A DNA stretch of 64,000 bases from NCBI RefSeq assembly GCF_002090155.1, contig NZ_BBRM01000007.1, forward strand, positions 62,001 to 126,000, written 5' to 3'. This DNA comes from Demequina sp. NBRC 110056 (GTDB lineage: Bacteria; Actinomycetota; Actinomycetes; Actinomycetales; Demequinaceae). This document shows positions 7,500-15,845 of this stretch, piece after piece; position 1 is the stretch's first letter; every line of letters starts with the position of its first letter. The notes under the pieces are model-generated. The model worked only from the letters and a program-made list of their open reading frames with translations, did no database searches and had not been told where the DNA came from. The position numbers and the translations under genes are program-made.

Positions 7500-9065
7500 A
7501 TGACTGCCACTCCTGAGAACGACTCCGCCAGCGCATCGGCCGACCGGACCGCTGACCGTACGGCGACCGGTGTGCCTGACGTGACCCACGGTGGTGAGCT
7601 GTGGCGGTTGTCGTCGTGGCGGATGCCGCTGTCGCGCTACCGCACCGAGCTGGTGTCGGGACTGATGGTGGCGCTGGCGCTGATCCCTGAGGCGATCTCG
7701 TTCTCGATCATCGCGGGCGTGGATCCGCGGGTGGGGCTGTTCGCGTCGTTCACGATGGCTGTGGCGATCGCGTTCCTGGGTGGCCGTCCGGCGATGATCT
7801 CCGCGGCGACGGCCGCGGTGGCGTTGGTGGTGGCGCCGCTGGCCCGTGAGCATGGGCTGGACTACCTGATCGCAGCGGTAATCCTCGGCGGGATCCTGCA
7901 GGTGCTGCTGGCGGTGCTGGGCATCGCGAAGCTGATGCGGTTCATCCCGCGGTCGGTGATGATCGGCTTCGTCAACGCGTTGGCGATCCTGATCTTCATG
8001 GCGCAGCTGCCGCACCTGACGGACGTGTCGTGGGTGGTCTACGTGCTGGTCGCGGTGGGGTTGGCGATCATCGCGTTGCTGCCGCGCCTCACGCAGGTGG
8101 TTCCCGCGCCGCTGGTGGCGATCGTGCTGGTGACGCTGGTGACGGTGATCTTCGCGATCGCGGTGCCGACCGTGGGTGACGAGGGTGCGCTGCCCGAGGG
8201 CCTGCCGACGCTGTTCCTGCCTGATGTGCCACTGACGATGGAGACGCTGCGCATCGTGTTCCCCTACGCGCTGGGCGTGGCGCTGGTGGGTCTGCTGGAG
8301 TCGCTCATGACCGCCAAGCTCGTCGACGACATCACCGACACCCACTCCGACAAGACCCGCGAGGCGTGGGGTCAGGGCGCGGCCAACGTCATCACCGGGT
8401 TCTTCGGTGGCATGGGTGGCTGCGCGATGATCGGCCAGACGATGATCAACGTCAAGGCCGGCCGGGCGCGCACCCGCCTGTCGACGCTGGCCGCGGGCAT
8501 CTTCCTGCTGATCTTGATCCTGACCCTGGGTGACGTGGTCGCGATGATCCCCATGGCCGCGCTGGTCGCGGTGATGATCTACGTGTCGTGGGCGACGTTC
8601 GACTGGCACTCGATTCGCCTGTCGACCCTGAAGCGGATGCCGCGTTCGGAGACCGCGGTCATGGTCACGACCGTGGGCGTCGTGGTCGCCACCCACAACC
8701 TGGCCTACGGTGTGGTCGCCGGCGTGCTGCTCGCCTCGGTGCTGTTCGCCCGCCGCGTCGCGCACCTCGCGACCGTCACCGGCGCGGAGCCCGTCGACGG
8801 CGAACGCCGCTACGAGGTCTCCGGCGAGCTGTTCTTCGCGTCCTCGAACGACCTGTACTCACAGTTCGACTACGCCGGCGACCCCGACCGCGTGGTGATC
8901 GACATGAGCCGCTCCCACGTGTGGGACGCCTCCACCGTCGCGGCGCTGGACTCCGTGGTCTTCAAGTACGCCCAGCACGGCAAGGAGGCCCGCATCGAAG
9001 GCCTCAACGAAGCGTCCGAGCAGTTCCACGGACGCATGACCGGGCACCTGGGCGCAGGCCACTGA
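7500..9065 (+). CDS. SulP-family inorganic anion transporter with STAS domain
   Basis: A 521-residue SulP/SLC26-type transporter (sulfate, bicarbonate or related anions). The N-terminal membrane part has about 12 to 14 hydrophobic spans and SulP landmarks: WRMPLSRYRTELVSGLMVALALIPEAISFSIIAGVDPRVGLF, FVNALAILIFMAQLPHL, LVGLLESLMTAKLVDDITDTHSDKTREAWGQGAANVITGFFGGMGGCAMIGQTMINV. The last about 100 residues form a STAS domain with the phosphorylation-region motif DMSRSHVWDASTVAALD. ATG ATG occurs at 7497/7500; I chose the second because GAGG then has better spacing. The leader carries a hairpin. Bicarbonate versus sulfate cannot be decided. Confidence 0.9.
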   Translation: MTATPENDSASASADRTADRTATGVPDVTHGGELWRLSSWRMPLSRYRTELVSGLMVALALIPEAISFSIIAGVDPRVGLFASFTMAVAIAFLGGRPAMISAATAAVALVVAPLAREHGLDYLIAAVILGGILQVLLAVLGIAKLMRFIPRSVMIGFVNALAILIFMAQLPHLTDVSWVVYVLVAVGLAIIALLPRLTQVVPAPLVAIVLVTLVTVIFAIAVPTVGDEGALPEGLPTLFLPDVPLTMETLRIVFPYALGVALVGLLESLMTAKLVDDITDTHSDKTREAWGQGAANVITGFFGGMGGCAMIGQTMINVKAGRARTRLSTLAAGIFLLILILTLGDVVAMIPMAALVAVMIYVSWATFDWHSIRLSTLKRMPRSETAVMVTTVGVVVATHNLAYGVVAGVLLASVLFARRVAHLATVTGAEPVDGERRYEVSGELFFASSNDLYSQFDYAGDPDRVVIDMSRSHVWDASTVAALDSVVFKYAQHGKEARIEGLNEASEQFHGRMTGHLGAGH

Positions 9066-9107
9066 CCCACCGCCAGGAGCGCCGATGCGCGTGCTGGGCT
9101 CGCGCCG

Positions 9108-11483
9108 TCAGTCGCCCGGGTGCGCGGCGGCCCGGATGAGGTCGGTCGCCGTCGCGTCCGGCAGGTAGGCGCGCAGGATCGCGACCGTGATCGCCGGCAG
9201 GCGCGCCTCGTCCCGGTACAGCAGGTACATGGGCACGTGCTCGGGCTTGAACTTCGCCTTGAACCGCTCGAGGCTCGTGAAGCCGTAGTACGGCTCCATG
9301 CGGTCGGCCAGGATGTCGAGCAGCCGCTCGACGCTCGACTCCACCTCGCCCGAGTACGACAGCGGGGCGCACGACAGCGAGATGAACTCGTAGCCCGCCT
9401 CCTTGAAGTCGAGGGCGGTCTGAGCGATGAGGAACTCCATCACTCCGCCCATGACGCCGTCGTCGAGGCGACGCTTCATGATGTCGATGGTCCAGCCCAC
9501 GACGTCGCCGTCGCGGTACACGGGCATCCAGCTGGTCATGCCGTGGACGGTGCCGTCCTCGTCGACCGCGATGTGCATGACGACGTTCGGGTCGGCCGCC
9601 TCGTCGAGCCCGCCGAGCGTGAACTCCATCTCGGGCAGCGACTTGTCGCCGGCCCATTGCGCCTCGATGGCCTCGAGCTGGTCCTTGAGTCCGCGCGGCG
9701 CCTGCGCGAGCTGCACGGCCCGCATGGTGACGCCCTCGCGGTTCGCGCGGTTGAGCGAGGAGCGCACGTCCTGCCAGGCCTTGCCCTTGAACTCGAGGTC
9801 GGGCAGGTGGATGACGGTGTCCTCGGCGACCTGGATCGCCTTGAGGCCCTGCTGCGCGAGCGCCTCGCGCAGGCCCGGGCTGACCGCGAAGTAGGCCTCG
9901 CGCCAGCCGCGCGCGCGGCAGTGCTCCGCGAACTCGGTCGCGTGCGCCGCCACGGCGTCCGTGCCGCCCGCCGGATCGCCGAGCACGACCGCCGTGTTGC
10001 CCACCAGCTTGAAGCCCCACGCCGCCTCGCCGTCCTCGCTCACCCAGTGCGTGATGCCGGGCCAGCGCGCCATGTAGCCGATGCTCGACATTCCGGTGCG
10101 CTCCACCTGCAGCTCGATGAAGCGGTCGCGCGCCTCGGCGACGTTTTCGGGCCTGCGCGAGGTCAGCAGCAGGCCGGCGATCGACACCGCGATGATCGCG
10201 TACCAGAGCAGGCCGATCACGGACAGCAGCACGCGCGCCGCGGTGGTCTCCGGCTGCAGACCGTCGTCCGAGTCGCCGAGGATGCGGGAGAACGACGTCG
10301 CGAGCGCCTCGCTCCACGTGGGCTGGTGGTCGAACGACGAGCCGAGCGCCATGATCGCGGCCGTGGTGCCGACCATCACGGCGGCCGCGGCGATGCCGAT
10401 GCGGCGCCAGATCCGCGCCCGCGCACCCTTCGCCCCGCGCACCGCGAAGTGCTTGCGGCCCACGAGCAGGACCACGAAGAGCGCCACCTCGAGGCCGTAG
10501 TCCACCCAGAAGCTCGCCGAGGTCTCGCCGACGAGGATGGCGGCGCTGCCGGCGAGCACGACGAAGCCGGTGCCGACGACGACGAACCACCACGCGAAGC
10601 GGCTGCCGCGGTGGATGGCGAAGGCCAGCAGCAGCTGGATGATCGCCCAGCCGACCTCGCCGAGCATCGTGTAGTCCGACACCTCGGGGTGGCCGAACGA
10701 CAGCAGGCCGCCCTCGCCGGGCCACACGCGCGCCAGCAGCGACTGCAGCGCGCTGAACGCGAGGATGATCGCCGCGACGTCGCGCGTCTCCTGCCCGCCC
10801 CAGTGCAGCTGCGGGCGCTCGTAGGCGCGTCGCACGGCCCACGGTCCGACCGCCAGGCCCGCGGCGAAGGCCACGGCGTGCGTGAGATCCCAGATCTCTC
10901 CCGCCCACAGGATCATCGCGATCGAGTACAGGATGCCGATGAGGCGCACGCGCCGGCGCCACAGCAGCGGCAGCGCGGCCGTCATCGCGCCGATCGCTCC
11001 GAACGCCATGTTGGAGGCGCCCACGTCGAGCACGTCGCCGAGCTCCTGGGCCCACTCGAGGGAGGTCCCCTGGAGCGACCAGAGGATGCCGGCGACGGTC
11101 AGCACCGCGACGATGTGGCATCCGACCGTGACGGCCGCCATGCGCAGGAATCCGTAGCGGCTCTCGAGGAACCCGGCGCCGACCACGAAGAGCCCGATGA
11201 TGAGCGGGTACATCCACGGTGTGGGGCTGATGAGCACGCCGCCGAGGATCGTCCACCAGCGGCCCTCCTCGAAGGCCGGCAGTCCCCAGCCCCACGTGTC
11301 GAGCAGCCCGGAGTCCTCCGCGGGCGTCCACAGGGCGCCCGAGACGATGCCCCCCACGAGGATGAGCGCGGACAGCGCGAGCGTCCCCGGTGCGGACCGC
11401 ACGAGGGCCCAGATGCGGGCGACGAGCGAGGGCTCGGAGGCCTCATCGTCGGCGACGGACGGCGTGGCAGGTGCGTTCCCCAT
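9108..11483 (-). CDS. DUF2156 phosphatidylglycerol aminoacyltransferase-like membrane protein with rhomboid-like N-terminus
   Basis: A 791-residue membrane protein. The first about 210 residues resemble a rhomboid-type six-helix bundle (YPLIIGLFVVGAGFLESRYG, GASNMAFGAIGAMTAALPLLWRRR) but lack the catalytic GxSG serine, having GAIGA. More helices follow to about residue 470. The C-terminal about 320 residues form the soluble DUF2156/MprF-type catalytic fold: GFKLVGNTAVVLGDPAGG, SLNRANREGV, MTSWMPVYRDGDVVGWTIDIMKRR, the core of enzymes that transfer amino acids from aminoacyl-tRNA to phosphatidylglycerol. No lysyl-tRNA synthetase domain is fused, unlike mycobacterial LysX. The ATG at 11483 follows a TACCTT -10 element by 6 bases, suggesting a leaderless transcript. 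It is convergent with SulP. Confidence 0.75.
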   Translation of the reverse strand: MGNAPATPSVADDEASEPSLVARIWALVRSAPGTLALSALILVGGIVSGALWTPAEDSGLLDTWGWGLPAFEEGRWWTILGGVLISPTPWMYPLIIGLFVVGAGFLESRYGFLRMAAVTVGCHIVAVLTVAGILWSLQGTSLEWAQELGDVLDVGASNMAFGAIGAMTAALPLLWRRRVRLIGILYSIAMILWAGEIWDLTHAVAFAAGLAVGPWAVRRAYERPQLHWGGQETRDVAAIILAFSALQSLLARVWPGEGGLLSFGHPEVSDYTMLGEVGWAIIQLLLAFAIHRGSRFAWWFVVVGTGFVVLAGSAAILVGETSASFWVDYGLEVALFVVLLVGRKHFAVRGAKGARARIWRRIGIAAAAVMVGTTAAIMALGSSFDHQPTWSEALATSFSRILGDSDDGLQPETTAARVLLSVIGLLWYAIIAVSIAGLLLTSRRPENVAEARDRFIELQVERTGMSSIGYMARWPGITHWVSEDGEAAWGFKLVGNTAVVLGDPAGGTDAVAAHATEFAEHCRARGWREAYFAVSPGLREALAQQGLKAIQVAEDTVIHLPDLEFKGKAWQDVRSSLNRANREGVTMRAVQLAQAPRGLKDQLEAIEAQWAGDKSLPEMEFTLGGLDEAADPNVVMHIAVDEDGTVHGMTSWMPVYRDGDVVGWTIDIMKRRLDDGVMGGVMEFLIAQTALDFKEAGYEFISLSCAPLSYSGEVESSVERLLDILADRMEPYYGFTSLERFKAKFKPEHVPMYLLYRDEARLPAITVAILRAYLPDATATDLIRAAAHPGD

Positions 11484-11641
11484 GGTGACAAGGTACCGAG
11501 CCGAGGGGGCAGCGTGACGGACAGGCGCGCATCGGCCCTCACCTGGGACTCTCGCCAATGCCGCGCGACTCAGGTACCGTGGTGCGAACCCTCGGCCAGC
11601 GCCGGTGACGATGCCCGGCGACGCATGAGCACAGGCCTCAA

Positions 11642-11652
11642 GTACCCTTGAC
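11642..11652 (+). promoter_or_regulatory. GTACCCTTGAC promoter-like element before the DUF3566 gene
   Basis: The same 11-mer occurs at 7344 (before SulP), and GTACCCTTGTC occurs on the minus strand at 27810-27820 (before crgA). TACCCT fits a -10 hexamer (TAnnnT). The DUF3566 start is 40 bases downstream after a GAGGAGGAG ribosome site. Confidence 0.4.
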
Positions 11653-11691
11653 ACATTGTCCACGCGTGCGCGTGGGCGAGGAGGAGATGTC

Positions 11692-12609
11692 ATGAACGCG
11701 GACAACCGCGCATCGTCGGGCACCAGCTCGACCTTCACGCCGCAGCCGGCGAGCGACGGCGCGGCCGCCGGGCGTCCGCAGCGTTCGTCGTTGCGTCCGA
11801 TCACCGGCGAGATGCCGACGTCGGGTCAGCAGGCGACCTCTCCGTACGCCGCACCCGCCCAGCAGCCCGCCTCCGGCTCCCAGTCGACCGCGAGCACGCA
11901 GGCGCCGGCTCGCTCCCCCTTCGCCCCCGTGAATGCCCCCACGTCCGCGCCGTCGGCGGCGCCCTCGCAGGCGCCCACGACCGGGAGCGAGCCCACCACC
12001 GCGACGCCGCCCACCACGGGCACCCAGCCCACGACGGGCGCGCAGCCCGTGACCGGCGCGCAGCCGACGACGGGTTCCCACCCGGTGTCGACCGAGCAGG
12101 CCGCCGGCGAGCAGCACTCGTTCCTCGGCGGCGCGACCGTGGGCGCCACGGTCGGTGCCGGCTTCGACAAGCTCAAGGGCTTCGCCGTGAAGGCCAAGGA
12201 CGACCTGACGGCGGGCGACGACATCGCCGCGTCGACGCACAAGGGCGGCCCCCGCAAGGCCCGCGTCCTCGTGTCGCGGATCGACCCGTGGTCCGCGCTC
12301 AAGATGGGCTTCCTGCTGTCGGTCGCGCTCGGCATCATGACGGTCGTCGCGGTCTACGTGATCTGGTCGACCATGAACAGCCTCGAGCTGTTCGCGCTCG
12401 CGAACGACTGGGTCCAGGAGCTGTTCACCACCGAGAGCCAGGTCAACATCCTGCCGGCCTTCGAGCTCAACAAGTGGATCGCCGGCGCGACCCTCGTCGC
12501 GGTCGTCAACGTGGTGCTGCTCACCGCGCTGTCGACGCTCGGCGCGCTGCTGTACAACACCGTGTCGAAGGTCGTGGGTGGCGTCTACGTCACCCTCACC
12601 GACGACTGA
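11692..12609 (+). CDS. DUF3566 transmembrane protein (gyrA-associated)
   Basis: A 305-residue protein. The first about 150 residues are low-complexity, rich in Thr, Pro, Ala, Gln and Gly, with a short repeat TTGxQPxTG (around 100-125). The C-terminal part (RKARVLVSRIDPWSALKMGFLLSVALGIMTVVAVYVIWSTMNS ... VNVVLLTALSTLGALLYN) is the DUF3566 domain with two transmembrane helices. In actinobacteria this gene normally follows gyrA directly (Rv0007 in M. tuberculosis) and precedes tRNA-Ile, as it does here on its right side. I chose ATG at 11692 because GAGGAGGAG lies just upstream. Function is unknown; its constant linkage to gyrase and cell-wall genes has been noted in many genomes. Confidence 0.85.
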   Translation: MNADNRASSGTSSTFTPQPASDGAAAGRPQRSSLRPITGEMPTSGQQATSPYAAPAQQPASGSQSTASTQAPARSPFAPVNAPTSAPSAAPSQAPTTGSEPTTATPPTTGTQPTTGAQPVTGAQPTTGSHPVSTEQAAGEQHSFLGGATVGATVGAGFDKLKGFAVKAKDDLTAGDDIAASTHKGGPRKARVLVSRIDPWSALKMGFLLSVALGIMTVVAVYVIWSTMNSLELFALANDWVQELFTTESQVNILPAFELNKWIAGATLVAVVNVVLLTALSTLGALLYNTVSKVVGGVYVTLTDD

Positions 12610-12643
12610 TCGCGGCCACCACCCCGCGGCGAGGCGGCCGGTT

Positions 12644-12672
12644 TTGTTCGGCGCCCGCGCGTGGGGTATCGT
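12644..12672 (+). promoter_or_regulatory. Promoter of tRNA-Ile
   Basis: TTGTTC (12644-12649), a 17-base spacer and TATCGT (12667-12672) end 26 bases before the tRNA. A GCGGC-tttA-GCCGC mini-hairpin (12681-12694) sits in the leader. Confidence 0.55.
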
Positions 12673-12697
12673 TGGTCGCCGCGGCTTTAGCCGCAAC

Positions 12698-12771
12698 GGG
12701 CCCATAGCTCAGGCGGTTAGAGCGCTTCGCTGATAACGAAGAGGTCGGAGGTTCAAGTCCTCCTGGGCCCA
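12698..12771 (+). tRNA. tRNA-Ile (GAT)
   Basis: The acceptor arms GGGCCCA and TGGGCCC pair fully. The anticodon arm CTTCG-CTGATAA-CGAAG gives anticodon GAT, and the T arm GGAGG-TTCAAGT-CCTCC is intact. The sequence after the discriminator A is CCG, so the terminal A of CCA is not encoded. Confidence 0.97.
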
Positions 12772-12784
12772 CCGAGGTGGTCGA

Positions 12785-12898
12785 ATGAAGAAGATCGTCG
12801 TCCTCGCCGCAGTGATCGCGGCGGTCGCGCTGGTGTACGGGTCGCTTGCCCGTGACGCGAAGCGCGACATCTGGGATGATGTTCACCACGAGTTCTGA
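12785..12898 (+). CDS. DLW-39 family small protein
   Basis: A 37-residue peptide, MKKIVVLAAVIAAVALVYG followed by SLARDAKRDIWDDVHHEF. It matches the short DLW-39 family found between tRNA-Ile and tRNA-Ala in many actinobacteria: an N-terminal single transmembrane or signal-anchor helix followed by a charged tail with the D-(L/I)-W motif, here DIW. GAGGTGG lies 5 to 11 bases before the ATG. Position, size and motif all agree. The function of the family is unknown. It is too short to be found by length-filtered gene calling. Confidence 0.8.
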   Translation: MKKIVVLAAVIAAVALVYGSLARDAKRDIWDDVHHEF

Positions 12899-12910
12899 TC
12901 CCACTCGCTG

Positions 12911-12986
12911 GGGGCCTTGGCGCAATTGGTAGCGCACCTGCTTTGCAAGCAGGGGGTTATGGGTTCGAGTCCCATAGGCTCCACCA
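12911..12986 (+). tRNA. tRNA-Ala (TGC)
   Basis: The acceptor stem GGGGCCT/AGGCTCC carries the G3-U70 wobble that identifies tRNA-Ala. The anticodon arm CCTGC-TTTGCAA-GCAGG gives TGC, the T arm is ATGGG-TTCGAGT-CCCAT, and the CCA end is encoded (12984-12986). Confidence 0.97.
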
Positions 12987-13052
12987 TCTGACCGCGGACG
13001 CCGTGCCTGTGGAATACAGGGCGCTGGCCCGCCTCCCGGCTATCGTCTGACC

Positions 13053-14264
13053 ATGACAGCGACTGCCTACCTCACCGGGTTCGGGCGGTACCTGCCGGGC
13101 GATCCTGTCGACAACGACGGCATCGTCAGTCGCCTCGGAGGCGACGACCGCGTCACGGACCGCATCCGCCGCATGGTGCTCGAGGAGAACGGCATCCGTC
13201 AGCGCCACTACGCGCTCGACGAGCGCGGCGAGCCCACCGAGCTGAACGAGGAGCTCGCCGTGAAGGCGCTCCGCGCCGCCCTCGACGACCGCGGCATCGA
13301 CGCCCGCGACCTCCGGATGCTCGCGTGCGCGACCACCATGGGCGACGCCCTCGTGCCGGGGTTCGGGTCGATGGTCCACGGCCGCCTGGGCGGAGGGCCG
13401 ATGCAGGTGCTGACCGCCCAGGGCGTGTGCGCCTCGAGCCTCGCCGCCCTCGACGCGGCGGCCGCGAAGATCCGCCTGGGCGACCACCCGGTCGCCGCGG
13501 TGGTCGGCTCGGAGCTGCCCAGCCGCAGCCTGCGCCAGCGCCGCTTCGACGGCGTGAACGCGCGCATGGACTCCCACTTCCTGCGGTGGATGCTGTCCGA
13601 CGGCGCTGGCGCCGCCATCGTCGAGTTCCAACCCCACCCCACCAAGGCCTCCCTGCGGATCGACTGGGTGCGCCACGTGTCGCTCGCGCACGACCACGAG
13701 GTCTGCATGCGCTCCGGCATGGACGGCCTCGAGGCCGTCGTGGGTGCCACGTGGCAGGACGTGGACATCGCCGATGCGCAGGCGGCCGGGATGTTCGTCC
13801 TGCGCCAGGACATCGGCGTTCTCGACCAGCTCGCCGAGGCGGGCATCAGCCAGTTCGAGGAGCTGGTCGACACGGGGCTCATCGACATGCGCAGGCTCGA
13901 CCACGTGGTGTGCCACTACAGCACCAACCGCTTCCGGGACCTCGCGTTCGAGGGCATCCGCCGCCGGATCCCGACCCTCGACACGGACCGCTGGTTCTCG
14001 AACCTCGAGACGCGCGGCAACACCGGCACCGCGAGCATCTTCATCGCGCTGGAGGAGGCCTGGCACGACGGGCGCTTCCGGCCTGGCGAGACCGTGCTGC
14101 TGGCCGTGCCCGAGTCCGCGCGGTTCTCCTTCGCCTTCGCCCACCTGACCGTCGTCGCGCCTCCGGGCGCACCAGCGGCGGCGCCCACCCGGGGCGTCGC
14201 GGCGTCGGCCGTCACCGCATCGGCCGACACGCCGTCGACCGCGCCCCACGAGCAAGGAGCCTGA
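13053..14264 (+). CDS. 3-oxoacyl-ACP synthase III (KAS III) family, FabH/DarB-like
   Basis: A 403-residue thiolase-fold condensing enzyme. The triad is visible as Cys126 in LTAQGVCASSLAAL, His288 in VVCHYSTNRF and Asn323 in LETRGNTGTAS, matching KAS III (Cys-His-Asn) rather than KAS I/II. It should join a CoA- or ACP-bound acyl starter to malonyl-ACP or another acyl partner. The body is longer than housekeeping FabH (about 320), and an Ala/Thr/Pro-rich tail follows residue 370. A TATCGT -10 box ends 6 bases before the ATG, so the mRNA is probably leaderless. The next gene starts 2 bases after the stop, and the third follows likewise: a dedicated cassette, not fatty-acid housekeeping. It is not next to fabD, acpP or fabF. 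Confidence 0.85.
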   Translation: MTATAYLTGFGRYLPGDPVDNDGIVSRLGGDDRVTDRIRRMVLEENGIRQRHYALDERGEPTELNEELAVKALRAALDDRGIDARDLRMLACATTMGDALVPGFGSMVHGRLGGGPMQVLTAQGVCASSLAALDAAAAKIRLGDHPVAAVVGSELPSRSLRQRRFDGVNARMDSHFLRWMLSDGAGAAIVEFQPHPTKASLRIDWVRHVSLAHDHEVCMRSGMDGLEAVVGATWQDVDIADAQAAGMFVLRQDIGVLDQLAEAGISQFEELVDTGLIDMRRLDHVVCHYSTNRFRDLAFEGIRRRIPTLDTDRWFSNLETRGNTGTASIFIALEEAWHDGRFRPGETVLLAVPESARFSFAFAHLTVVAPPGAPAAAPTRGVAASAVTASADTPSTAPHEQGA

Positions 14265-14265
14265 C

Positions 14266-14946
14266 ATGACCGCCACCTCCGCAGCGCCCGCCACCGCGAG
14301 CCTCGCCGAGCGCCTCGCCACCGTGTGGGACGCCTTCGACCGCCGCCTGGAGGAGGTGCCGATCCTGCGGCGCCTCGCCGAGGGCACCGTGACCATCGAG
14401 GACTACCGGCGCCTGCTGTTCAACCTCCGCCAGCAGGTGGTCGACGGCTCGCCGTGGATCTCGCGGGCCGCAGCGAGCTTCGACATCGACCACTTCGCGC
14501 TGCGCACCGCGGCGATCAGCCACGCGCAGGAGGAGCACCGCGACTACCTCATGATCGAGCGGGACTACGTGGCCGTGGGCGGCACGCTCGAGGAGCTGCG
14601 CGCCGGCCGCAAGAACATCGGCTCCGAGGCGCTGTCGGGCTACATGTTCCACGCCGCCTCGCAGCCCAACCCCGTGGGCCTGCTGGGCGCGATGTTCATC
14701 ATCGAGGGGCTGGGCGCGCAGCGCGCCGCCGGCTGGGCGCGGCGCTTCCAGGAGGTGCTGGGGCTGGCCGACAACCAGGTGCACTTCATGGTCTACCACC
14801 AGGAGGCGGACAGCGAGCACACCGGCAACCTCGAGGCGATCCTCACCTCCGGGATGATCGACGACGAGGCGGCGGACCAGATCGTCCGCTGCGCCGAGGT
14901 GGTCGCGCGGCTGTACGTGCTCCAGCTCGAGGAGTTGGACAGCTGA
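14266..14946 (+). CDS. Haem-oxygenase-fold diiron oxidase-like protein (iron-containing redox enzyme family)
   Basis: A 226-residue all-helical protein. Candidate metal ligands are Glu90/His91 in SHAQEEHRDY, Glu147 in FIIEGLG, and His178, Asp182 and His185 in YHQEADSEH, the His-x3-Asp-x2-His pattern of haem-oxygenase-like diiron oxidases (the group that includes UndA, BesC and SznF). Members use dioxygen for unusual C-C or C-N cleavage or N-oxygenation. TenA/PqqC share the fold but not this ligand set. The ATG lies one base after the KAS III stop, so the enzyme probably acts on the condensing enzyme's product. No signal peptide is present. What it oxidises is not known from the sequence. Confidence 0.75.
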   Translation: MTATSAAPATASLAERLATVWDAFDRRLEEVPILRRLAEGTVTIEDYRRLLFNLRQQVVDGSPWISRAAASFDIDHFALRTAAISHAQEEHRDYLMIERDYVAVGGTLEELRAGRKNIGSEALSGYMFHAASQPNPVGLLGAMFIIEGLGAQRAAGWARRFQEVLGLADNQVHFMVYHQEADSEHTGNLEAILTSGMIDDEAADQIVRCAEVVARLYVLQLEELDS

Positions 14947-14947
14947 C

Positions 14948-15799
14948 GTGAGCGCCTCGCCCCGCTCCGACCCGAGCATGTGGGACGCCGTCCACGCGGA
15001 TCCGTCGGTCCCGCTGGACCGCGCGGTGGTGAGCCAGATCATCGACGATCAGCGCCGGCTGTCGCGGCGCTGGCTCTACCCGGTGGTACGGATCCTGTCG
15101 CGGGTCGCGATCGCGCTGGTCTCCATCGTCAAGCGCGTGCTGCCCTTCCGCTGGATGCCGCTGGCGATGATGGACTGGCTGTGCGTGTGGTTCCTGCGTC
15201 GCGGGGTGTCTCCCGACGCGGTCGACCTGTTGCTGCGGCACTTCGTGATCGAGACCAACCTCGTCAACTTCATCATCCGCAACACCCCGGTCGACATGGA
15301 GCCGGTGACGCTCCGCCCGACCACCCTCGCCGGCCTGGGCGACCAGGCCGTCGTCGAGCACGACGTCAACGTGTACGACGTCCTCATCGCGCTCGACCAC
15401 GTGGATCTCACCCGGCCCGAGCAGCTCGACTTCGCGCAGCTCGACATCCCGGCGCTCGACGCCGAGCGGGGCCGGCGGCGCCTGTTCCGTCTCGACATCC
15501 AGACGGCGCTGTGCCTCATGAACATCCCGTTCGCGATGGCGCTCACCGTCGAGGAGTACCGCCGTGCGGTGCACTCGATCCGCTTCGACGACTCGTTCCT
15601 GGAGATCCTGTCGCTGGTGTGCGACGACACCACCTTCCGCCACTGGAAGATGGGCGGCATGAGCCTGTGGATGGACTCCAACGTCGACGTGCCGCAGATG
15701 GTCTACCGGCATGCGCTGGTCTGCGAGTACGCGCACGCCCACCTCGTGAAGCTCGCGCGGGGCGCCTACCCGCGCGACACGGACGTCGCCTTCGACTGA
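14948..15799 (+). CDS. Membrane-associated protein of unknown function in the KAS III cassette
   Basis: A 283-residue protein that I cannot assign to a family. Residues about 40-83 form a basic, hydrophobic stretch (RWLYPVVRILSRVAIALVSIV then FRWMPLAMMDWLCVWFLRRG) that should insert in or lie along the membrane. The remainder is soluble and helical, with LLLRHFVIETNLVNFIIRN, MALTVEEYRRAVHSIRFDDSF and a C-terminal YRHALVCEYAHAHLVKLARG rich in His and Tyr. The GTG start follows the oxidase stop by one base. Its conserved-looking His/Glu segments could be catalytic (for example an acyl or prenyl transfer) or form a partner for the upstream enzymes; both ideas are guesses. Confidence 0.65.
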   Translation: MSASPRSDPSMWDAVHADPSVPLDRAVVSQIIDDQRRLSRRWLYPVVRILSRVAIALVSIVKRVLPFRWMPLAMMDWLCVWFLRRGVSPDAVDLLLRHFVIETNLVNFIIRNTPVDMEPVTLRPTTLAGLGDQAVVEHDVNVYDVLIALDHVDLTRPEQLDFAQLDIPALDAERGRRRLFRLDIQTALCLMNIPFAMALTVEEYRRAVHSIRFDDSFLEILSLVCDDTTFRHWKMGGMSLWMDSNVDVPQMVYRHALVCEYAHAHLVKLARGAYPRDTDVAFD

Positions 15800-15845
15800 G
15801 CCCGCTTCCCGGGCGACGAGCCGGCGGCCTGGCACGATCTGACGT

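Noticed and set aside
4986-8765. A 1259-codon minus-strand frame across catalase and SulP
   Set aside because: It is antisense to two well-supported genes and has low-complexity, non-protein-like composition.
11648-11653. TTGACA at the DUF3566 promoter as a -35 box
   Set aside because: No TAnnnT hexamer lies 16-19 bases downstream; TACCCT just before it is the better -10.
9108-11804. A longer start for the DUF2156 protein (898 codons)
   Set aside because: The extra 107 residues are Arg/Ala-rich, cross a promoter-like element and have no ribosome site; the ATG at 11483 follows a -10 box at leaderless spacing.
12987-15845. Genomic island at the tRNA-Ala 3' end
   Set aside because: No integrase and no repeat of the tRNA end was found at the far side of the KAS III cassette.
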